A stretch of DNA of 11,786 nt, taken from Beroe ovata (Eukaryota; Ctenophora; Nuda; Beroida; Beroidae). This document shows, one piece after another, positions 1 through 6,565 of this stretch (position 1 is its first letter; each line of letters begins with the position of its first letter). The DNA is taken from contig CAMPET010000036.1 in assembly GCA_946803715.1 (NCBI GenBank), positions 128,234 to 140,019 on the forward strand, read 5' to 3'. Under the pieces are notes generated by a model that saw only the letters and a list, made by a program, of their open reading frames with translations, ran no database searches and was not told where the DNA came from. Made by a program: the position numbers and the translations under genes.

Positions 1-77
1 CGTGTGTGTGTGTGTGTATGTGTGTGGGTGTGTCTGTGTGTGTCTGTGTCTGTGTCTGCGTGTATGTGTGTATGGGA
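1..77. repeat. TG-rich microsatellite at the left edge
   Basis: Imperfect TG dinucleotide repeat with interspersed CTG, GGG and TATG interruptions. It is low-complexity DNA; the reading frame across it simply spells Cys/Val and is not a gene. It sits exactly at the window edge, as a similar CA repeat does at the other end. Confidence 0.95.
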
Positions 78-217
78 AGCTAACCCGATCAAATTTTGGC
101 AACCATTTCTTAAGACTAACTTGATAAAAATCATTATAATATGGTGCTTGTTCAGATCAAGCAAGGGTGCAGTTATCGCAAGAGAACCAACAGTTGCGAA
201 CCCTCCTAAAGCAGTAT

Positions 218-397
218 CTAGACGGAATCAGTGTCAGCGATGAGATACTGTCTCATAACAACCCCCTTTTCATCGTGAACAACAGGAGCAACGTCCCGTG
301 AGTTCGATTGTCTTTTGTTAGTTTGTTGTTGCTGTAGTTGTTGGTGTTTTTGTTTAACTGTTGTTTTAGTTGTTGTTGTTGTAGTAGGAGTATTCAT
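218..397 (-). other. Short Thr/Gln-rich frame just downstream of the hammerhead core, doubtful
   Basis: An ATG at 397-395 opens a 59-codon frame beginning with a Thr run, then a Gln-rich stretch, then a more normal-looking tail (about residues 33-59) before a stop at 220-218. The Thr and Gln runs are translations of the GTT/CAA low-complexity DNA at 313-388. The ATG lies about 45 bases downstream of the ribozyme core on the same strand, which is where a retroelement reading frame could begin, but no reverse transcriptase or endonuclease motif follows and all frames close soon after. Most likely non-coding or a relic. Confidence 0.15.
313..388. repeat. GTT/CAA-rich low-complexity tract
   Basis: Irregular repetition of TTG and GTT with poly-T interruptions, reading as CAA-rich on the minus strand. 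The purest part is near 370-383. It lies 3' of the ribozyme core on the same strand, where it might be a degenerate tail of a retroelement; this is inference. Confidence 0.8.
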
Positions 398-439
398 GAA
401 CACAGAGCGTTGTTCGGTGAGCCAGTAAATACACAGGTT

Positions 440-484
440 AACACTGTCAATAACAGGACATGTTTCGCCTTATAGGCTCATCAG
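440..484 (-). ncRNA. Hammerhead ribozyme core (probably type I, possibly degenerate)
   Basis: On the minus strand, CTGATGA (484-478) is followed by stem II GCC (477-475), a five-base loop TATAA (474-470), GGC (469-467) and GAAAC (466-462). This is the complete conserved catalytic core of a hammerhead ribozyme, with the expected G-C pair next to CTGATGA. Downstream, ACATGTC can pair with GACAGTGT (448-441) as a seven-pair stem III with one bulged G and an eight-base loop; H17 would then be the T complementary to 440. The outer stem I is not obvious: GACTG directly upstream of the core has no clear partner beyond CAGT within stem III. The copy may therefore be decayed, or fold differently. Hammerhead motifs of this kind are known from Penelope-like retroelements and from retrozymes in animal genomes. 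No element body was identified. Confidence 0.65.
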
Positions 485-540
485 CAGTCTCAAATATGAT
501 TGTAATAAGTAGCGTTGATAAGTTTAAAACTCATTTTTGT

Positions 541-679
541 AGGAGTGCAGTTTAATTTTATGAGAAATCACTGAATCCATTCGAGATCTATCCCATGAAA
601 TTGAAATCAATATCATGTGAGTTATGCAATTGCCAATTATTGCATATGATAATGATGCAGACGTCTTTGTCTAACTTAT
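541..679. other. Non-coding stretch without clear features
   Basis: AT-rich sequence upstream (minus-strand sense) of the ribozyme core. I see only an 8-base palindrome (GCAATTGC) near 625-635 and no coding or repeat signal. Confidence 0.5.
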
Positions 680-858
680 TTAATCTGAAGCGCGCACGTT
701 GTCGTTCTCATTCTCAAATCCCAATCTTGACGTGTTAAGTGTTTGTAGGGTTTTTTCCCTACCGTCGGCGCCTGGGGTATAATCCCGCCAGTGAGGGTAG
801 GGGGTGATCCTACAAGTCGCGTGTACGGAAAATAATTTCAGTATATCTTTAGCCATTG
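680..858 (-). CDS. Small hypothetical frame, 58 codons, doubtful
   Basis: The ATG at 858-856 lies in a strong translation context (A at -3, G at +4) and opens a 58-residue frame ending at 682-680. The product starts with a short helix-like segment (AKDILKLFS), has Pro/Trp/Tyr residues in the middle and a polar Asn/Asp/Glu-rich end. I recognise no family, see no flanking splice sites that define an exon, and the middle overlaps a hairpin (745-762). It could be a short first exon or a chance frame; chance is more likely. Confidence 0.2.
745..762. repeat. Small hairpin, 6-bp arms
   Basis: GTAGGG (745-750), six T, then CCCTAC (757-762). The flanking sequence to about 830 is unusually GC-rich and contains further related GTAGGG/CCTAC words, so this may be the core of a small decayed repeat. 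Confidence 0.5.
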
Positions 859-883
859 TTCCAATGTTCCCTGTCAGTGTCAC

Positions 884-1300
884 CTGTGTTGCGAGTAGCC
901 TGACATTCTATAATATGAATACTCATTGTCTGAGTCGTGTGATTTGATTTGTCAACACTCAACATTCAAGACGGTGAGATGTCCAGCAGTGGTATCTGGT
1001 GTTCTCAAACATTTTCACCTACTTTGGCCTTTTGTCATTTTATACTTAGTATCTAATGCCGACTGTAGGTAATAATACATAATTTTTGATGACCACTCTC
1101 GACTACCCTGCTATAGAACAGATGTTATGGAGCTTTGCCAGCTAATCAATATCGTGACCAGTTACTAGTGCTTCCAGTGGAGAGAATGTGTACACGTTGC
1201 GCGCCATTATTCTACTCTGTGAACTGAAAGGTCGTAGAAACTAGGAAGGTCGCCGCAGGTTGGGTCATGCGGCTCTTACTAAATCCATCGCCCTAATTTT
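884..1300. other. Non-coding stretch
   Basis: No exon, repeat or RNA gene is visible. A GC-rich patch near 1195-1205 contains GTTGCGCGCC but nothing diagnostic. Confidence 0.5.
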
Positions 1301-1301
1301 A

Positions 1302-1441
1302 TCACGTGACTTAGGTTTTTTCGGTTTCCTGACCCATCCCAAACCCTCACCCACAGGATACTTCCAAACCCAAACCCTGACCCTAACCAGAGGGTTCAAA
1401 ACGCGATTAACTATTAAGTGAAAGAATGTCTGGTCACGTGA
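1302..1441. promoter_or_regulatory. Pair of TCACGTGA E-box octamers
   Basis: TCACGTGA occurs at 1302-1309 and again at 1434-1441, 132 bp apart. This palindrome is the preferred site of bHLH-leucine-zipper factors of the MiT/TFE and USF families. It is sequence evidence only; no promoter is established. The sites flank the telomere-like patch. Confidence 0.35.
1337..1388. repeat. Telomere-like C-rich patch
   Basis: From 1364 to 1388 the plus strand reads as four hexamers of form CCNNAC (CCAAAC, CCAAAC, CCTGAC, CCTAAC), preceded by CCCAAACCCTCACCC at 1339-1353. The period is six and one unit fits the animal telomere repeat CCCTAA. It could be a decayed interstitial telomeric tract or a simple minisatellite. 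Confidence 0.45.
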
Positions 1442-1609
1442 ACAAATCAGTTTTTCGCCCATAATTCGCCAGTGAAGCATTTTTGTGTGACTTTGATGTT
1501 TTGAAAAAGACATGTTCCACCTACAAGTCCATGTCCTCAGTCCTGTGTATCTTGTTTTGACAGGTCATAATTCATAGTAGCAACAAGTCATATTTGGGAA
1601 CTCTATGGG

Positions 1610-1690
1610 ACGCGCCGCGCGTGGGCAATGCACGTGCTGCAGCACAAACACGTGCGGAACAATGCACGTGTGGCACAGAACGCGTTTATC
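1610..1690. promoter_or_regulatory. CpG-rich patch with three CACGTG E-boxes
   Basis: CACGTG occurs at 1631-1636, 1649-1654 and 1665-1670, spaced 18 and 16 bp start to start. The segment 1609-1621 alone contains five CpGs, and roughly a dozen fall within 110 bp, much denser than elsewhere in the window. It could be a small promoter or enhancer element; no TATA box or start site is clear. Confidence 0.35.
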
Positions 1691-1870
1691 CGTCACACAT
1701 CCTCGTATTACCTCCCTGCTATAGCTGCACATGTATAATTCCCCTGTCTCCGGGGCGTAAACTAATCGCGCCATATGATTATGATAGCGCTGTGTTATCA
1801 GAGCTAGTTGTGAGAGGAGCATTTACAGTAGTGTCTATTTCATATGAGTGTCTGCTTGTATCAACCCCCC

Positions 1871-1890
1871 ACACGCAAACACACACACAC
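1871..1890. repeat. CA microsatellite
   Basis: Short CA repeat with one G and one A interruption, purest at 1879-1890. Confidence 0.9.
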
Positions 1891-1978
1891 TTGAAACACT
1901 CTCACATATTCGCCAGTAAATCGCGTAATGGGTTTTAATTAAAACTGATCGTTGCATTATTTAGAGATTCTGAGCTGC

Positions 1979-2006
1979 GCATTGAGTTCCTTGGAACTCA
2001 CAATGC
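1979..2006. repeat. Imperfect hairpin, 11 paired bases
   Basis: GAGTTCC, TT, GGAACTC forms the core (1984-1999 approximately), and outer GCAT/ATGC arms pair across a small internal loop. No associated gene. Confidence 0.5.
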
Positions 2007-2080
2007 TGTGATATCTATTATGAGGTTTTACTTGTACGAAACGTTTCCGATGTACCTTCTCACCACTCGATTTTACTGAG

Positions 2081-2238
2081 GAAAATCAAACTTCCTAAGT
2101 ATTGGGTAAGTATTGTACTCCATTTTGACGGCATAATATACCCATAGAAGCATAGAACAGAAAATCAAACTTCCTAAGTATTGGGTAAGTATTGTACTCC
2201 ATTTTGACGGCATATTATACCCATAGAAGCATAGAACA
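2081..2238. repeat. 79-bp tandem duplication, two copies
   Basis: Copy 1 covers 2081-2159 and copy 2 covers 2160-2238. They differ by a single base (GCATAATATA versus GCATATTATA), indicating recent duplication or sequence homogenisation. Each copy contains TAAGTATTGGGTAAGTATTG, itself a short internal duplication that includes a donor-like GTAAGTAT. No coding frame spans it. Confidence 0.97.
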
Positions 2239-2239
2239 G

Positions 2240-2720
2240 CATAGATAGCTACTGCATGATTGACACGAGGGATTACTATAATGGATATTTATAGATTAGA
2301 TTAACGATCATTGGACAACCATTGATTTGCTATAATTGGATTTAAAGAAGTGCTTCTTTGATTGACACTTCAAATGCGACCCTGAGTTCTGACAGGGTAT
2401 GCTGCAGCTATATAGCATATGGATGCCCCATTGCTTACCATTGCTTTACCCAGTAAGTACAGTTAACCGGTGTAACAGTGTAATGGGATTCAATTGTTCA
2501 ATACAGTTTAGTGCGGTTATTTAGGGCTAATTTATGAACTTAATATCCGTTAATTGGATTATAACAGCTGCATTATATTAAACAAAATCCTACCGAGGGA
2601 TAGTTTGATTTAGCTATGGGTACGAGTATATTAGTATTACATGCCACGGCAAAAGCAATATCCCTGACGCACGCGCATTGCGCTTGTTTATGCGTCGAAA
2701 TGCACCACAGAATTCAGCTG
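2240..2720. other. Non-coding stretch
   Basis: AT-rich DNA without a convincing exon. A donor-like GTAAGTAC lies at 2453-2460, preceded by ten in-frame codons from an ATG at 2423, too little to call. Short CCATTGCTT words repeat at about 2428 and 2439. Confidence 0.5.
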
Positions 2721-2756
2721 TATGCCGGATCCTCTCTGTATGTCGGATCCTCCCTG
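2721..2756. repeat. 18-bp tandem pair
   Basis: TATGCCGGATCCTCTCTG (2721-2738) is followed directly by TATGTCGGATCCTCCCTG (2739-2756); 16 of 18 positions match. Confidence 0.9.
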
Positions 2757-2924
2757 TGCGAAATGCATGGACTACTGAGTCATGACATTCATTCAGATAA
2801 TGAATTAAAATACTATTTTGAGTGGATTCTAAATTAAAATATAATACACAATCGATCTCGCGAATGTTTGTGAATTTTACTCCCATTGGGCGGTTCCATA
2901 TAAAATGTCTTCCTTCCTTTTTCA

Positions 2925-2943
2925 GACTGTCTAGTAGACAGTC
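2925..2943. repeat. 19-bp palindrome
   Basis: GACTGTCTA, central G, TAGACAGTC: nine-base perfect arms. It begins at the last base of a strong acceptor-like sequence (pyrimidine tract 2908-2922, CAG 2923-2925). Confidence 0.85.
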
Positions 2944-2974
2944 AGCACTACGAAGTCGAACCTTCTAAATCCAG
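2926..2974 (+). other. Candidate short plus-strand exon
   Basis: A very good 3' splice site (TCTTCCTTCCTTTTTCAG, ending at 2925) is followed by one open frame of 15 codons (2928-2972, CLVDSQHYEVEPSKS) and a possible donor CCAG|GTTAGG at 2974/2975. The end phase (two bases of a codon) matches the phase at which the candidate exon at 3470 can be read to a stop. There is no homology support, and such signals arise by chance in AT-rich introns. Confidence 0.2.
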
Positions 2975-3059
2975 GTTAGGTGTCACTTGTAGGATAAGGC
3001 ACTAGGCAGAAGGCACTTTGACTTATGTTGGCTGTGAATAGGGAAATTATAGGCCGTTA

Positions 3060-3469
3060 ACGGTAAACAAGCATACACCTCGTATACTTTCATAATTTCC
3101 AACCATTCGTAAAATTATGATAGGCGGTTGTTAATTGAGTCGTGATTCTAGTCATCAGCTTAAGTTGAGAATATTCAATGTCGAAATCTGCGAGAGCTCT
3201 GGCAAAGCGCGCCGATTTATAATCGATTCATATAAAAAATCATTGTCATGGACAACAGAAACCTAATCTGACATCAATGGAAGATTTCAAATCAATAAAT
3301 GTCACATTGGAATTTCCATACGCGTTCCTCCATATTGATTTACCTACTTAGTATTGTCCCTGTCGAACAGGATCGAATATTGGCACATTTCAAATTATGC
3401 TACACTCTTTAATCCTTATTTGTTTTAACAGGAATACAACTTCCAATTTCTGTTGTGTATTCTTTACAG
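3060..3469. other. Non-coding stretch or possible intron
   Basis: If the two candidate plus-strand exons are real, this lies within their intron (2975-3469). Otherwise it is featureless AT-rich DNA. An AATAAA occurs at 3294-3299 (+), and a TTTAAT at 3408-3413 could be a minus-strand ATTAAA signal about 310 bp beyond the stop of the candidate exon at 3727. Confidence 0.4.
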
Positions 3470-3539
3470 GTTGATCCGAGTGTTCAATTTGCCAGGGTGT
3501 GTGAAAAGTGCCACAAAAATGGATGCCCTGTTTAAATGA
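3470..3539 (+). other. Candidate plus-strand terminal exon
   Basis: TGTTGTGTATTCTTTACAG ends at 3469 and is a convincing 3' splice site. Two frames stay open afterwards. In phase 0 the peptide is 21 residues with CEKC...GC spacing and stops at 3533-3535. In the phase compatible with the candidate exon at 2926-2974, the junction codon is Arg, followed by 22 codons (starting LIRVFNLPGC, ending MDALFK) to TGA at 3537-3539. No family is recognised and no strong polyadenylation signal follows. This is a lead only. Confidence 0.25.
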
Positions 3540-3726
3540 AATTCTACGATAATATACATCCTAATTCCTAGATAAAAGTTGAGGTCTAGACTAAAAATAT
3601 CAATACCATCGGTTGAAATTGATTATTTCCTCTTGCTTGTTCATTGGGGCTGGAAATGGAATTAATGCTCGTGACATCGAACTGACATGATTTGGCGTAA
3701 TATTGATGATTGTCTTGCATCGTTCA

Positions 3727-3880
3727 TCACTTGACCCCCATGAAGATGTGTCGGTAGTGATGTTCAGGGACAGAGGGAGACATCACTTCCTCGGTAAGTG
3801 ATGTCAGATCACTTATCTTGTTACTCAATAGTACTTGGTGCAAACTGTCCGCGAATTCCGATTCAGTCATTCCCCATCTC
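3727..3880 (-). other. Candidate minus-strand terminal coding exon
   Basis: On the minus strand CATTTTTCAG ends at 3881 as an acceptor, and a 50-codon frame runs from 3879 to a TGA at 3729-3727 (exon 3880-3727, entering in phase 2). The peptide starts RWGMTESEFADSLHQ, with an amphipathic helix-like segment (FADSLHQVLLSN), then Ser/Thr/Glu-rich sequence and a basic aromatic end (HHYRHIF). Composition looks more like protein than most frames here, but I recognise no domain. It lies on the same strand as the hexad-repeat exon at 7662-8459, yet the phases differ (0 versus 2), so at least one more exon would be needed to join them. A hairpin (3779-3805) falls inside it, which argues for caution. 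Confidence 0.3.
3779..3805. repeat. Perfect hairpin, 10-bp arms, 7-base loop
   Basis: GACATCACTT (3779-3788), loop CCTCGGT, AAGTGATGTC (3796-3805). Located within the candidate minus-strand exon. Confidence 0.9.
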
Positions 3881-3922
3881 CTGAAAAATGTTGTGTCCGT
3901 TGTACAATGTATGTAGTATAGT

Positions 3923-4230
3923 GGATCAGGATTGAGGAGGGTCACACGGAATTTCATCTATAAAAATATAATTTGACCCTTCTGATCCACATTCCACACG
4001 TGGATCATTACAGAGTTCACCTAGGTGACCCTTCCTCTCTGGGGTCAAGTCAGATTTCAGTGACCATTACTGATACACGTGGAGCTTTTCTGGGGTCACT
4101 TCGGAGTTTAGTGACCCACCTGATCCACGTATCGATCAGAAATGTGACATTATATTTTTCAGAGATAAAATTCCTGTGACCCTCCTGATCCAACACGTGG
4201 ATCACAGAGTTCATGGATCAGGAGGGTTAC
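3923..4230. mobile_element. Compound foldback repeat, MITE-like
   Basis: Arms at 3923-3972 and 4149-4191 are imperfect reverse complements over about 45 bp; the left arm carries a 5-bp insertion (3931-3935) and a few mismatches. Between them two 51-bp tandem modules start at 4038 and 4089 (TCTGGGGTCA...GTGACC). A TGACCCNNCTGATCC-type motif recurs on one strand at 3974, 4061, 4112 and 4177, and inverted as GGATCAGG at 3923 and 4215. The segments 3974-4019 and 4177-4214 are also direct repeats of each other. A 12-bp palindrome TCACCTAGGTGA lies at 4017-4028. There is no transposase gene, and target-site duplications are not clear. A non-autonomous foldback or nested inverted-repeat element is the best reading. 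Short open frames on both strands here are by-products of the repeats. Confidence 0.7.
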
Positions 4231-4300
4231 TAAGATTCGAATTGACCCCAGAGAAGCGCCACATGGATAAAGCTCCGATTCGGCGATTCGCCCTAATGTG

Positions 4301-4340
4301 CAATGTATGGAATATATGCACAGTGTATGGAATGTATGTT
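4301..4340. repeat. 20-bp tandem pair
   Basis: Two copies of CARTGTATGGAATRTATG-type sequence at 4301-4320 and 4321-4340, with four differences, immediately beyond the foldback element. Confidence 0.8.
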
Positions 4341-4637
4341 TCACATGCCTATCATGCTATACATTTTGTACAATGTTCGTACCTATGTCCTATACAACAA
4401 GCTAATGTAGGTATTAAAATGCCACATATTTACTCAACTTGGTTACACAACGGCCAACACGACATGTACCTGTCTGATGTGTGGTGGAAATACACAATTT
4501 CTGCGTCTGTTGTGTCTATACTGGAACCAGGCCCCACGAGTCTCATCTCACGCAACACCTGCAAAATGGAGTATTTCACAATTTGCACGCTCTGTATGTG
4601 TTTGAACTATGAAATTGTTAAATTATAGCTGTTTTAG
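4341..4637. other. Open but unconvincing plus-strand stretch
   Basis: A plus-strand frame stays open from inside the foldback repeat (4176) to a stop at 4626-4628. Its first third translates repeat DNA, no domain is visible in the rest, and no splice signals support it. I treat the segment as non-coding. Confidence 0.5.
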
Positions 4638-4705
4638 GTGCATGCACTTGAATGACGTTTCTCAACTCACTCGCGTGCATGCTGTCACGGACGTTGCACG
4701 TGCAA
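4638..4705. repeat. Two palindromes, GTGCATGCAC and TTGCACGTGCAA
   Basis: The 10-bp palindrome at 4638-4647 and the 12-bp palindrome at 4694-4705 lie 46 bp apart. The second contains an E-box CACGTG at 4697-4702. Confidence 0.8.
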
Positions 4706-4867
4706 ATTCTCCAACTTGACAGTCCGCCACATTTTGTACATTTTCACAGGTGTTCAATTTTGTGTCGATTACGGATGTGAGATGTTTCTCAGCAGGTATC
4801 TAGATCTAAATAATTTGAGAGTAAAGTTTCACGATATATTCTGCACTGTGAGAATTTTCTTTCTTCA

Positions 4868-4969
4868 TTACATTTTCTTTCTTTCTTGACATACCTATGT
4901 CAATGTAACAAATATGCATATCTACTCATATGCATACCTACTCATTACAAGTTGTAATATGATCATATT
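4868..4969. repeat. Cluster of palindromes and a 16-bp tandem pair
   Basis: In order: a TTTC-rich tract (about 4871-4887); hairpin TTGACATA-CC-TATGTCAA (4886-4903); two 16-bp tandem copies of ATATGCATAYCTACTC (4912-4927, 4928-4943, one difference); ATTACAA-G-TTGTAAT (4944-4958); and the overlapping 14-bp perfect palindrome AATATGATCATATT (4956-4969). This density within 85 bp suggests a repeat-derived segment or a structured regulatory element; no gene is attached. Confidence 0.8.
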
Positions 4970-5774
4970 GGGAAAATCGAAGTGTTCTAAGCGATTTTCT
5001 CATGATGTTTAACTCTTATTTCTGCCTTATAGTTGAGCTCATTGAGACACACGTGGTTTTGAGTTTTTACAAGGTTTTTTCAGCACTGGCTGTTAGCTGT
5101 AACATTAGGACGGTATAATTCTCGAGTGTCCGATTCAATTCATTGTTAGATTTCATCTGTCCCCTTTAGCCATCTATAGCACGCGGATCAAGTCAATGCA
5201 CCTGGCTGGATTACTCACAATATGCCACTATAAAACTGCACGATTTATTATAGGTACACATGGAAGATATTCAGTTTCCCACGATTATTGCCGTTGTTGA
5301 AAGATGCAAACTTAAGGATTTTCCATAAGTGTTAGCTGTTGTCAACAATATATGGCTATTATCATAGTTGTAGAACAGAATTCCTCACCCTGACTCATGA
5401 TATCATCCACTCTGTGCTGTGGGAAAACCCATCGGCTATCACCGATTCGGACCAGCTATGGAAATATAAAAAGAAGCAAGTTCTACAACATGATAATGCC
5501 TCATAAGCATGATAATATTCTGTGTGACGTGATCTTCTTACGAGTCTAGACACACGCCGACCGCGCTGTGACTGTTCAGACTATGATATCAGTGTCCTAT
5601 ACTATATTGGGCGCTGTACCCAAATATGAGATTCCGAGGCTACCACCGTGTATTGACCCATGGATAACCTGAAACCAATTACCCTACACCTATTTGAGAT
5701 GTGAGACACATGAGTGCCATAGTATTATCGTACTGGATAACGACTTCTGAGACACATGGTACAAGCTATTTTGC
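4970..5774. other. Non-coding stretch
   Basis: No supported exon. A good acceptor-like GGTTTTTTCAG ends at 5083, followed by 21 open codons on the plus strand, too short to call. TATAAAA occurs at about 5229-5235 and an isolated CACGTG at 5050-5055. No repeats were noticed. Confidence 0.5.
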
Positions 5775-5780
5775 AATAAA
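5775..5780 (+). terminator. Possible polyadenylation signal AATAAA
   Basis: AATAAA at 5775-5780, with a GT-rich stretch (GGCGTGACTGTTTTT) about 35-50 bases downstream. No upstream coding exon is identified, so this may be fortuitous. Confidence 0.2.
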
Positions 5781-6166
5781 AGCCCGGACAAGCGATTATT
5801 AGATTGGAATTGAGGCGTGACTGTTTTTCCTTGCTACGAAACGAAAATTCTAATTTGCTGCAATTTTCAGCTACAGCACGTGCAACATGATATACACAAT
5901 ACACATACTATGTGCACATGACACATGACTCATACTTTGTGTTTTATGAGGTTTTTGTTGTTTCCATCGCCCTCCCCTAAACAGTCTGAGGAATGATTCT
6001 GTTTTTATACAGCTCGTGTATATATGATAGGTATTCGTTTCTCGTGGACACAATATAAAATGCAGGGTATAATATGTAATTGGAGGGCGCAATATGATGC
6101 ATGTGTTGATATGGTTTGGCAGCTGCCCGCTAGTGTTCGTCCTCTGATCAAACGAGGGGAGGGAGC

Positions 6167-6192
6167 TTTTTTTTTCTCTCTCTCTCTCTCTC
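6167..6192. repeat. T-run followed by CT microsatellite
   Basis: Nine T (6167-6175), then CT dinucleotides to 6192. It produces an Arg/Glu run in a minus-strand frame, which is not a gene. Confidence 0.95.
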
Positions 6193-6303
6193 ATCCCCTC
6201 CTCATCTGTAGTTGTAGAGTAATCCTGTGTGCATGTAATTACCATCTTTGTGAAGGAGTTAGTGATGCATGACCCGGCCATGATAGTTTCAATATGTATG
6301 GCA

Positions 6304-6337
6304 GCTGCTCATTATATGTTTTGTAAGAAAGAGCAGC
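6304..6337. repeat. Stem GCTGCTC/GAGCAGC with 20-base loop
   Basis: GCTGCTC at 6304-6310 pairs with GAGCAGC at 6331-6337. It is flanked by direct CCATGATAG words at about 6278 and 6348. The stem is too short to propose a microRNA. Confidence 0.4.
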
Positions 6338-6435
6338 GATACACCTACCATGATAGCTGCATGCTTCACCCATGTGCCTTGTCCTGTTTTATATTCTCCA
6401 TTTTCTAATCAGGGTACCTGCACCTGCCATTGTAC

Positions 6436-6454
6436 TGTCGAGCAATGCTCGACA
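6436..6454. repeat. 19-bp palindrome
   Basis: TGTCGAGCA, central A, TGCTCGACA: perfect nine-base arms. Confidence 0.85.
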
Positions 6455-6543
6455 TATCTATTGTGATTGCCGTGAGAAATAGTGCTACGTCTGCATGTGT
6501 TCTTATGTAAAAATCGCAGTCTTCATCCACCAAGTATCTAGGT

Positions 6544-6565
6544 ATTCACTACTCAAGTAGTGAAT
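6544..6565. repeat. 22-bp palindrome
   Basis: ATTCACTACT, CA, AGTAGTGAAT: perfect ten-base arms with a two-base centre, about 90 bp after the previous palindrome. Confidence 0.88.

Larger units (their letters stand above)
1564..1938 (+). other. Open frame after a good splice acceptor, possible exon
   Basis: The pyrimidine-rich TTGTTTTGACAG ending at 1563 is a plausible 3' splice site. From 1564 one frame stays open for 124 codons to TAA at 1936-1938; the in-frame stop just upstream (1558-1560) lies inside the would-be intron. The predicted peptide has several Cys residues in its first half (CTC, CYSCTC), a Tyr/Asp-rich middle (APYDYDSA) and a His/Thr stretch translated from a CA microsatellite near the end. 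I recognise no domain. Both strands are open here because the sequence is GC-richer than its surroundings, so an accidental frame is a serious alternative. A GTGAGA at 1811-1816 could end the exon before the microsatellite. Confidence 0.25.

Noticed and set aside
218-484. Full Penelope-like element
   Set aside because: No reverse transcriptase or GIY-YIG endonuclease reading frame is visible anywhere in the window.
2423-2460. ATG with ten codons ending at a donor-like CCA|GTAAGTAC
   Set aside because: Phase 0 does not join the next candidate acceptor at 2925 without an immediate stop, and ten codons carry no weight.
2941-2970. tRNA B-box-like GGTTCGACTT on the minus strand
   Set aside because: There is no matching A-box at the right distance and no cloverleaf could be drawn.
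3121-3180. Second hammerhead core at CTGATGAC on the minus strand (near 3152-3158)
   Set aside because: No stem II followed by GAAA within the expected distance.
4176-4628. 150-codon plus-strand frame
   Set aside because: It starts inside the foldback repeat, shows no domain and has no splice support. Its beginning matches other repeat-derived frames at 3973-4179 and 4159-4344.
5871-6281. 136-codon minus-strand frame
   Set aside because: It contains an Arg/Glu run from the CT microsatellite and otherwise has implausible composition.
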